Source: Clostridiales bacterium
GTDB taxonomy: Bacteria; Bacillota; Clostridia; Christensenellales; CAG-138
Reading direction: 5' to 3'
DNA: 6,073 bases
Assembly: GCA_031270585.1 (NCBI GenBank)
Contig: JAISXK010000013.1
Span: 1-6,073, forward strand
The translations under genes and the position numbers were made by a program. Below the pieces are notes generated by a model. That model was not told where the DNA came from and did not search any database. It was given only the letters and a program-made list of their open reading frames with translations. This document shows positions 1-5,025 of this stretch, piece after piece; within the stretch, counting starts at the first letter, position 1, and every line of letters starts with the position of its first letter.

Positions 1-50
1 TTGAGAAAAATTTTGGGCTAGGGATTTCATACAACATTTTGTGCAAGAAA
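1..50 (+). other. Possible 3' tail of an upstream gene, undetermined
   Basis: This stretch lies before a plus-strand terminator, so it should hold the end of the gene that terminator serves. Frame 1 reads six codons to a TAG at 19-21, and frame 2 stops at once at 2-4; either could be the stop of the upstream gene. Frame 3 stays open through the hairpin to a TAA at 102-104, which is unlikely for a real coding end. Too little is visible to identify the product. Confidence 0.3.
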
Positions 51-99
51 AGAGAGAAGAAAACGCCGCTATACTGCGTTTTCTTCTCTCTCCCTTTTT
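51..99 (+). terminator. Strong Rho-independent terminator
   Basis: A perfect 16-bp inverted repeat (51-66 with 76-91) encloses a 9-nt loop. It is followed after CCC by five Ts (95-99) and ATT. The arm is purine-rich (AGAGAGAAGAAAACGC), so the stem is long but only moderately GC-rich. It should terminate a plus-strand unit that begins left of the window, and it separates that unit from the promoter at 226-254. The reverse direction has only a weak T-run (complement of AAGAAA at 45-50), so activity on the minus strand is less likely. Confidence 0.88.
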
Positions 100-151
100 A
101 TTAAGTGTCGAAAACGGGATTATACAAGCGGTACTATAAAAGCGCAAGCAC

Positions 152-239
152 TTTTGTGTACTTTTTTACGCCTTTTTCCGGCTTTTTCCGGAGGGTTTGG
201 CGCCTTTTACTTTTGGTCCCGGTGTTTTACGTGGATTTT
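152..239. promoter_or_regulatory. Helically phased T-tracts, possible curved DNA upstream of promoter
   Basis: Runs of three to six Ts occur at 152-155, 162-167, 173-177, 183-187, 196-198, 205-208, 211-214, 225-228 and 236-239. Most centres are 10-12 bp apart, close to one helical turn, with 211-214 off phase and one position near 217 missing. Phased A/T-tracts bend DNA and can raise promoter activity or bind nucleoid proteins. The tracts end at the promoter at 226-254. The pattern is directly visible; curvature and any regulatory role are inferred. Confidence 0.5.
172..191. repeat. Perfect tandem duplication of a 10-mer
   Basis: CTTTTTCCGG occurs twice back to back (172-181 and 182-191). 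It forms part of the phased T-tract series and may simply be a small slippage duplication. Confidence 0.85.
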
Positions 240-254
240 ATAGTATGCTATACT
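226..254 (+). promoter_or_regulatory. Sigma-A-type promoter with extended -10
   Basis: A -35-like TTTACG (226-231, four of six matches to TTGACA) is followed by a 17-bp spacer and TATACT (249-254, five of six matches to TATAAT). A TG one base before the -10 (246-247) gives the extended -10 pattern TGnTATACT. Transcription would start near 261, leaving an untranslated leader of about 55 nt before the ExoIII start at 316. It is the best promoter candidate between the upstream terminator and the exo-maf-uvrC operon. Confidence 0.68.
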
Positions 255-256
255 AT
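240..256. repeat. Inverted repeat over the -10 element, possible operator
   Basis: ATAGTAT (240-246) and ATACTAT (250-256) are perfect 7-bp inverted arms separated by GCT. The repeat covers the -10 hexamer exactly. It could be a binding site for a dimeric repressor, or it may arise by chance from an AT-rich -10 region. No regulator gene is visible nearby. Confidence 0.4.
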
Positions 257-300
257 GTATTGTACGATATGCTTCGCGGGGCGGACGCAGGCGAGGCGAT

Positions 301-307
301 AAGGAGG
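301..307 (+). promoter_or_regulatory. Strong ribosome binding site deciding a TTG start
   Basis: AAGGAGG lies 8 nt before the TTG at 316-318, which is ideal spacing. An ATG at 311-313 is in another frame, only 3 nt after the SD, and reads 11 codons to a TGA at 344-346. The family N-terminus (IRLFSWNVNG) is encoded in the TTG frame, and that frame has a stop at 241-243 with no better start between. The TTG is therefore the start. Confidence 0.85.
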
Positions 308-315
308 ACGATGGA

Positions 316-1104
316 TTGGGCATACGGCTTTTTTCCTGGAATGTGAACGGGCTTCGCGCCTGCATGGGCAAGGGGTTTATGGATTTTTTCAATACCGCCG
401 GGCCGGATATACTCGCGTTGCAGGAGGTAAAGATGGAGCGGGGCCAAGCCGAAATCGACATGCCCGGCTACTTTGAATACTGGAACAGCGCTGAAAAGAA
501 GGGGTATTCCGGCACGGCGCTTTTTACAAAGCGCAAGCCGCTTGACGTAACCTGCGGCATAGGGATAGACGGGCACGACCGTGAAGGCCGCGTGATCACG
601 GCGGAATACCGGGGCTTTTATTTTGTGTGCTGCTATACGCCCAACGCCAGGCGCGAGTTGCTGCGGCTTGATTACCGCATGCGCTGGGAGGATGATTTTT
701 TAGCCTATTTAAAAGCGTTGGATGCGAAAAAGCCCGTTATACTCGCGGGCGATCTCAATGTGGCGCATAACGAGATCGATATCAAAAACCCCGGCGGCAA
801 CCGTCGCAACGCCGGTTTCACGGATGAGGAGCGCGGCAAGATGACGCGGCTGCTTAACAATGGCTTTGTGGATACGTTTCGCAGTCTTCATCCCGATACG
901 CGCGGCGCTTATACCTGGTGGAGCTATATGCACAACGCGCGCGCCAACAACGCCGGTTGGCGGATTGATTACTTTATCGTATCCGAGCGGCTCGGGGAAA
1001 ATATGGCGGCGCACCGCATTCATGCGGAAGTGATGGGCAGCGACCACTGCCCCATAGAGCTTGAGCTGGATATGGGGTGGGACGCGGGTGGCGCATGCAA
1101 CTGA
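316..1104 (+). CDS. xth: Exodeoxyribonuclease III / AP endonuclease (Xth/ExoA family)
   Basis: This cytoplasmic Mg-dependent enzyme cuts the DNA backbone 5' to abasic sites and removes nucleotides from 3' ends in base excision repair. The 262-residue product matches the usual length of the family (about 250-270) and is a single endonuclease/exonuclease/phosphatase domain. Visible motifs are SWNVNG (metal-site N9), LQEVK (metal ligand E37), YTPN (Y107), the catalytic GDLNVAH (D146, N148), the WRIDYF motif (D218) and the C-terminal SDHCPI (D243, H244). All key residues are present, so it should be active. Translation starts at a TTG behind a strong SD. It is the first gene of a likely operon with maf, which overlaps its last 10 bp, and uvrC. 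The overall family call is secure; the balance between exonuclease and AP-endonuclease activity cannot be read from sequence. Confidence 0.96.
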   Translation: MGIRLFSWNVNGLRACMGKGFMDFFNTAGPDILALQEVKMERGQAEIDMPGYFEYWNSAEKKGYSGTALFTKRKPLDVTCGIGIDGHDREGRVITAEYRGFYFVCCYTPNARRELLRLDYRMRWEDDFLAYLKALDAKKPVILAGDLNVAHNEIDIKNPGGNRRNAGFTDEERGKMTRLLNNGFVDTFRSLHPDTRGAYTWWSYMHNARANNAGWRIDYFIVSERLGENMAAHRIHAEVMGSDHCPIELELDMGWDAGGACN

Positions 1105-1685
1105 TACTCGCCTCACAATCGCCGCGCAGGCAAGAGCTTTTAAAGCTTATCGGCATACCATACCGCGTGGAATGCGGCGAAGTGGATGAAGGCGCGCCCG
1201 GGGATATGGCGCCCGCCGCCCTTGTGGAGCGGCTGGCGCTCAAAAAGGCGCGCGCGGTGTTTGAGAGCAACCCAAACGCGTGTGTGGTAGGCGCCGATAC
1301 GGTGGTATATATTGACGGGAGGGTGATTGGCAAGCCGCGCAGCGACGAGGATGCATACGGCATACTCTCGCGCTTGCAGGGGCGCACGCATACGGTGTTT
1401 ACCGGCGTGGCGGCGCTGTCCCCCAAGGGGCAGGAAGTGCGCCATGCGCGCACGGATGTTACATTTGCGCCCATGACGCGTGAAGAGATCGTCTGGTATA
1501 TCGCCACCGGCGAGCCGCGCGATAAGGCCGGGGCTTACGGCATACAGGGTCCTGGCGGCATGTTTGTGGAGGGGATCAACGGAAACTATTTCAATGTGAT
1601 TGGCATGCCGCTGCCGCTCTTGTATGCTATGCTGCAAAACGCCGGTTTTACACTGGGGTGTTTTGCGGAAAAGTGGGGGGAATAA
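1095..1685 (+). CDS. maf: Maf-family nucleotide pyrophosphatase, dTTP/UTP type
   Basis: Maf proteins are cytoplasmic nucleoside triphosphate pyrophosphatases that release pyrophosphate from dTTP, UTP and modified pyrimidine nucleotides; in some bacteria they also affect septum formation. The product is 196 residues, normal for the family. It shows the N-terminal LASQSPRRQELL loop (R11, R12), GEVDE (E29), ADTVV (D68), IGKPRS (K80) and, near the end, DKAGAYGIQG followed by GNYFNVIGMPL. The last motif is characteristic of the YhdE/B. subtilis Maf branch, hence the dTTP/UTP assignment. The ATG at 1095 places the conserved motif right at the N-terminus; a GTG at 1077 would add six non-conserved residues. 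There is no strong SD. The 10-bp overlap with the ExoIII gene suggests translational coupling. Confidence 0.94.
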   Translation: MQLILASQSPRRQELLKLIGIPYRVECGEVDEGAPGDMAPAALVERLALKKARAVFESNPNACVVGADTVVYIDGRVIGKPRSDEDAYGILSRLQGRTHTVFTGVAALSPKGQEVRHARTDVTFAPMTREEIVWYIATGEPRDKAGAYGIQGPGGMFVEGINGNYFNVIGMPLPLLYAMLQNAGFTLGCFAEKWGE

Positions 1686-1687
1686 GA

Positions 1688-1698
1688 CGGAGTCTCCG
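1688..1698 (+). repeat. Small inverted repeat between maf and uvrC
   Basis: CGGAG (1688-1692) and CTCCG (1694-1698) are perfect inverted arms around one base. In RNA a 4-bp stem with a 3-nt loop is possible. It includes the GGAG that is the best SD-like element before uvrC, although that element lies 15 nt from the ATG. A weaker GGA at 1698-1700 sits 7 nt from the ATG. The stem is very short, so any effect on translation is speculative. Confidence 0.35.
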
Positions 1699-1707
1699 GA
1701 AAAACAT

Positions 1708-3549
1708 ATGAACGAAATCATCAAAGAAAAGCTGGCCCTGCTATTAAACGCGCCGGGCGTATATAAGATGATAGACAAAGCCGGCACGGTGATATACGTG
1801 GGCAAAGCGGTGTCGCTGAAAAACCGCGTGCGCTCATATTTTCAGGCAAACAAAAGCCATGACCCCAAGGTGGCGGCCATGGTTGCGCATATCGCGGATT
1901 TTGAGACGCTCTTAACGTATAACGAAACGGAAGCGCTGACGCTGGAGAGCAACCTTATCAAAAAATTCAAGCCGCGCTACAATATTCTGCTGAAGGACGA
2001 CAAGCACTTCCCCTATATCCGGGTGGATATGCGGCAGGATTACCCCCGTTTCGAGGTGGTGCGGCGCGTGAATAAGGATGGCGCGCGGTATCTGGGGCCG
2101 TATCTGTCGGGCGTTGCGCTGCGCGAGGCGCTCAATGTCGTGCGCGAGCATTTCCCGATGCGGCACTGCAAAAAGGATATCGGCAAGGCGGTTGCAAGGC
2201 GCGAGCGGCCCTGCCTGATGTATCATGTGGGCAAATGCTGCGCGCCGTGTGCGGGCGGGGTATCGCGCGAGGAATACCACGCGCTGATAGGGCAGGTCAT
2301 CACATTTTTAGAAGGGCATACCGAGTCCGTCGTGAAGGAATTGACGGCGCAGATGCAAAGGGCCTCCGACGATTTGGAGTTTGAGCGCGCGGCGAGGATT
2401 CGCGACCGCATCACGGCGGTATCCGCGATTGCCGAGAGGCAGGCGGCCATCGCGAACAAGGGGGTGGAACAGGATGTGTTCGCCTGCTGCGCGCTGGATG
2501 AGGAAACGCTGGTGTTCGCCGTGTTTGTGCGCGGCGGCAAGGTGGTGGGAACGGAAAGCTTCCGCATAGAAAACGCCGCGGGCGAGTCCGGGCAGGATAT
2601 GGCCGCGTTTTTAAAGCAATATTATAACGGCGTAATCGAGATACCGCCCGAGGTGGCGCTCTATGCCCCCGCAGCCGAGGCGGAAGAAATAGAAGCGTGG
2701 TTGTGCGATCTATGCAAAAAGCGCGTGCGTATGCATGTGCCGCAGCGCGGTGAAAAGCGCCGTTTGACCGAGCTTGCCTACCGCAACGGCATGGATACGC
2801 TGCAAAAGGAGCAATCGCTCAAGCGCCGCGCGTGGGAGCACGGCGAGGGCGCGCTTGCCATGCTATCCGGCGCGCTGGGGCTTGAGGAATTGCCCGCGCG
2901 TATGGAATGCTTTGATAATTCGCATATACAGGGGCGGGATACGGTATCATCCATGGTGGTGTTTTTAAACGGCGCGCCCGCCAGGGATTGCTACCGGCGC
3001 TTTCGCATACAGGCCCCCACCGAAGGCGACGATTACGCCGCCATGGAGGAGGCGCTGACAAGGCGCTTCCGGCGCGCGGCGGATGGCGACGAGCGCTTTG
3101 GAGATTTGCCGGATCTCCTGGTGGTGGATGGCGGGCGCGGGCAGCTCAATGTGGCGCTTGCCGTGCTGCGCGGGTTTGGACTCGAGTACATCCCGGTAAT
3201 CGGGCTGGCGGAGCTATCGGGCAGCGTATACGTGCCCGATAGCGAAGAGCCGCTGGATTTGCCCAGGAACGGCCCCGCCATGCACCTGCTGGAGCGCCTG
3301 CGCGACGAGGCGCACCGCTTTGCCATCACCTACCACCGCAGCCTGCGGGGCAAAAACACGCTGCACTCGCGGCTGGATGAGATACCCGGCGTGGGTCAAA
3401 AAAGAAAGCGCGCGTTGTTTGACGCCTTCCCTGCGCTGGATATGATCAGGGCTGCCGGTGTGAACGAGCTGATTGAAAAAGCGGGTGTGGACAAGCGCAC
3501 CGCGCAGGCGGTGTACGCGTATTTTCATGAGGAAGGTACGCATACATAA
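1708..3549 (+). CDS. uvrC: Excinuclease ABC subunit C (UvrC)
   Basis: UvrC makes both incisions, 3' and 5' of bulky lesions, after UvrA and UvrB have located the damage. The 613-residue product is full length and has all domains. The GIY-YIG nuclease is at about 14-92 (PGVY, VIYVGKA, R40). A four-cysteine Fe-S motif has C154, C169, C177 and C181, with the spacing of the last three as in E. coli UvrC. The UVR domain that contacts UvrB is at about 207-240. The RNase H-like 5' nuclease is at about 395-545, with FDNSH (D403), DDYAAM (D441/D442), VDGG (D474) and RDEAHRF (H536). Helix-hairpin-helix DNA-binding motifs are at about 555-605. The ATG at 1708 puts PGVY at the usual distance from the N-terminus; a longer in-frame opening back to 1600 overlaps maf and is not UvrC-like. 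The SD is weak. The gene follows maf by 22 bp and is probably cotranscribed. Confidence 0.98.
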   Translation: MNEIIKEKLALLLNAPGVYKMIDKAGTVIYVGKAVSLKNRVRSYFQANKSHDPKVAAMVAHIADFETLLTYNETEALTLESNLIKKFKPRYNILLKDDKHFPYIRVDMRQDYPRFEVVRRVNKDGARYLGPYLSGVALREALNVVREHFPMRHCKKDIGKAVARRERPCLMYHVGKCCAPCAGGVSREEYHALIGQVITFLEGHTESVVKELTAQMQRASDDLEFERAARIRDRITAVSAIAERQAAIANKGVEQDVFACCALDEETLVFAVFVRGGKVVGTESFRIENAAGESGQDMAAFLKQYYNGVIEIPPEVALYAPAAEAEEIEAWLCDLCKKRVRMHVPQRGEKRRLTELAYRNGMDTLQKEQSLKRRAWEHGEGALAMLSGALGLEELPARMECFDNSHIQGRDTVSSMVVFLNGAPARDCYRRFRIQAPTEGDDYAAMEEALTRRFRRAADGDERFGDLPDLLVVDGGRGQLNVALAVLRGFGLEYIPVIGLAELSGSVYVPDSEEPLDLPRNGPAMHLLERLRDEAHRFAITYHRSLRGKNTLHSRLDEIPGVGQKRKRALFDAFPALDMIRAAGVNELIEKAGVDKRTAQAVYAYFHEEGTHT

Positions 3550-3563
3550 AAATAAAGCCCCGG

Positions 3564-3584
3564 AAAAAAGCGCGGCGCTTTCTT
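3564..3584. terminator. Compact bidirectional terminator between convergent genes
   Basis: AAAGCG (3567-3572) and CGCTTT (3576-3581) form a 6-bp stem with a CGG loop. On the minus strand the stem runs into six Ts (complement of A3564-A3569), a reasonable intrinsic terminator for the ABC operon. On the plus strand it is followed by CTTAAATT, a weaker tail for uvrC. The hairpin fills most of the 33-bp gap between the two stop codons and reaches the ATPase stop at 3583-3585. The short stem makes termination efficiency uncertain, especially on the plus strand. Confidence 0.6.
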
Positions 3585-4167
3585 AAATTGCCGGCGCCGC
3601 CAGTTCCACGATACCGGCCCCCATCAGCTTAGCGTCTTCCCTGTCATGCGTAACCAGCACGGTGAGCGGCGCGGCGGTTTTTACGCGCGTCATCACGCGC
3701 AGGCGAAGCGCGGTATCGAGCCCTTTGAAGGGTTCATCCAGCAACAGCAGGCCGCACGGGCAAGCGCAGGCGCGGGCGATAGCGGCGCGGCGCTGCATGC
3801 CGCCCGATAACGCGCGGGGGTATTCGTGGGCAAAGGCTGAGAGATCCATATACGCAAGCCATTGCATGGCGTGGGCCAGAGCCTGTTTTTTGGGTAGCCG
3901 CAGGGGCAGCGCCACGTTTTCAAGGGCCGTGTACCACGGCAACAGCCGGTCCTCCTGAAAAACCATGCTCACGCGAAGGCCCGCTATCCCCTCTATATGT
4001 CCGGAAATGGGTGAAAGCAGCGACGAAAGCACGCGCAGCAGCGTGGTTTTGCCGCTGCCCGACGGGCCCAGTATAGCCACCACGCCGGTTTCCGGCAGGG
4101 TAAGGGAAAGGTTGCGCAATACCGGCTGGCCGTTGTAACCCGCGTCAACGTTTATGAGGCGTATCAA
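3583..4167 (-). CDS. ABC importer ATP-binding protein, nitrate/sulfonate/taurine type (SsuB/TauB-like)
   Basis: This is the cytoplasmic ATPase that powers the importer encoded with it. All nucleotide-binding motifs are present in order: Walker A GPSGSGKT (34-41), Q-loop Q71 in VFQEDRLLPW, signature LSGGMQRR (120-127), Walker B LLLLDEP with E145 (140-146), D-loop residue D151 and switch H174 in VTHD. The Q-loop context resembles SsuB/TauB/NrtD ATPases. At 194 residues it is shorter than typical members (about 240-260). It ends soon after the H-loop, so the C-terminal extension is missing while the catalytic core is complete. It starts with TTG at 4167, 5 nt after GGGAGGG, and overlaps the permease gene by 23 bp. 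It is the last gene of the operon. Confidence 0.93.
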   Translation of the reverse strand: MIRLINVDAGYNGQPVLRNLSLTLPETGVVAILGPSGSGKTTLLRVLSSLLSPISGHIEGIAGLRVSMVFQEDRLLPWYTALENVALPLRLPKKQALAHAMQWLAYMDLSAFAHEYPRALSGGMQRRAAIARACACPCGLLLLDEPFKGLDTALRLRVMTRVKTAAPLTVLVTHDREDAKLMGAGIVELAAPAI

Positions 4168-4942
4168 GCAATCCCTCCCATCTGGGTGTTTTTAAAAACA
4201 GTTTGAGCAGAGCGGCGAATACGCGCTCCAGCAATATGGATAAGATCACCACCATGGCGGTCCACGCGAACATATCGGCCGTGAGCAGGTTGCTCTTGCT
4301 CTCTACAAGCGGCTTGCCTATGGAATGCGCGGTGCGCGCCAGCACTTCGGCGGCGACGCCCGCCTTCCACGCAAAGCCTATGCCGGTGGTGCAGGCCGAT
4401 AAAAGCGCCGGCAACGACTGTGGCAGGTATACCGCGCGTATGGTTTTTCTGCGGCCAAAGCGGTAAAGGCGGGCCATCTCCACCAGTTGTGGGTCGGCAG
4501 CGCGAAAGCTCTCCTGCATATTGGCCCACACCAGCGGCAGCACCATCAAAAACGACATAAACCCCGGCATACTGTTTTCCGGCATCCACAACACCACCAC
4601 CAGTATCATGGAGGCGACGGGCGTCGCCTTGATAAAGCTACGCAGCGGGCGCAGCATGGCGTTAAAAAAACCCGACGCCGCCGTGAGCGCGCCCAACAGC
4701 GCGCCCACAATCACGGCGCACAGGTAGCCCGTCAATATGCGCGAGAGGCTGCCGTATACATTGCGGTAAAACGACGCTTCACCCATCAGCCGAAGCAGGC
4801 TTTTTGCCGTTTGCACGGGTGAGGGCAGCAGCAATTCATAATTGAGCAGCACGCTGATAAGCTGCCATAGCCCCAGCCAGAACAGCACGACAAGTACGCT
4901 GCGCAAACATGTTGCGCGGGTCTCAAGCTTGGTTTCATACAT
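4145..4942 (-). CDS. ABC importer permease, nitrate/sulfonate/taurine type (SsuC/TauC-like)
   Basis: The 265-residue inner-membrane protein forms the transport channel and probably works as a homodimer, since the operon encodes only one permease. About six hydrophobic segments are visible, roughly at 14-35, 68-90, 103-120, 125-142, 178-200 and 222-250. The EAA-type coupling loop, EMARLYRFGRR...IRAVYLP (about 155-174), is the ATPase contact typical of the BPD_transp_1 family. The ELLLPSPVQT stretch after the first segment is also typical of SsuC-like permeases. The ATG at 4942 is fixed by a TGA two codons upstream. No proper SD is visible: GAAAG abuts the ATG and GGGA lies 14 nt away. The gene lies 83 bp after the binding-protein gene. 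Confidence 0.93.
   Translation of the reverse strand: MYETKLETRATCLRSVLVVLFWLGLWQLISVLLNYELLLPSPVQTAKSLLRLMGEASFYRNVYGSLSRILTGYLCAVIVGALLGALTAASGFFNAMLRPLRSFIKATPVASMILVVVLWMPENSMPGFMSFLMVLPLVWANMQESFRAADPQLVEMARLYRFGRRKTIRAVYLPQSLPALLSACTTGIGFAWKAGVAAEVLARTAHSIGKPLVESKSNLLTADMFAWTAMVVILSILLERVFAALLKLFLKTPRWEGLLDTPHKR
4173..4179 (-). promoter_or_regulatory. Ribosome binding site for the ATPase gene, inside the permease gene
   Basis: On the minus strand GGGAGGG stands 5 nt before the TTG at 4167. It lies in the last codons of the permease gene (coding Trp-Glu-Gly). This supports the TTG as the true ATPase start and points to coupled translation of the two proteins. Confidence 0.75.
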
Positions 4943-4954
4943 CTTTCAACATGG

Positions 4955-4975
4955 TATCCCGTCATGACCGGGATA
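4955..4975 (-). repeat. Stem-loop just upstream of the permease start
   Basis: TATCCCG (4955-4961) and CGGGATA (4969-4975) are perfect 7-bp inverted arms around 7 nt. In the transcript this forms a hairpin ending 12 nt before the permease ATG, where an SD would be expected. It could limit ribosome access or be a processing site; a protein-binding site in DNA is also possible. Confidence 0.5.
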
Positions 4976-4980
4976 GTAGT

Positions 4981-5023
4981 ATGGGGTTGCGGCGCGCATG
5001 CGCGTAAACGCGTTTTACCCCAT
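4981..5023 (-). repeat. Intercistronic inverted repeat after the binding-protein gene
   Basis: ATGGGGT (4981-4987) and ACCCCAT (5017-5023) are perfect 7-bp arms. They enclose a GC-rich core that includes a 12-bp palindrome CGCGCATGCGCG (4993-5004) and a second ACGCGT palindrome (5008-5013). The outer arm begins 2 nt after the binding-protein stop codon. No T-run follows, so full termination is unlikely. In importer operons such structures often protect the upstream binding-protein mRNA and lower expression of the permease; that role is inferred here. Confidence 0.55.
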
Positions 5024-5025
5024 TG

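Noticed and set aside
67..75. Terminator loop sharing the 8-mer GCTATACT with the -10 region (247-254)
   Set aside because: A single short match in AT-rich sequence is easily due to chance; no -35 element stands before the loop copy.
105..302. 65-codon plus-strand frame starting with GTG, rich in Phe, Tyr and Leu
   Set aside because: There is no SD before the GTG, which follows the terminator tail directly. The frame runs through the T-tracts, promoter and -10 element, and its composition just reflects T-rich DNA.
709..1116. Minus-strand frame opposite the ExoIII gene, and similar long antisense frames across maf, uvrC and the ABC genes
   Set aside because: These are mirror frames of GC-rich coding sequence. 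They lack SDs and show no family motifs, while the opposite strand encodes clear conserved proteins.
1675..1680. Run of six Gs near the end of maf as a programmed frameshift into the uvrC frame
   Set aside because: Both proteins have normal family ends and starts, no slippery heptamer is present, and a +1 shift would be needed.
1600..1707. Longer UvrC start upstream of 1708
   Set aside because: The extra residues overlap the maf gene, look unlike UvrC, and push the PGVY motif too far from the N-terminus.
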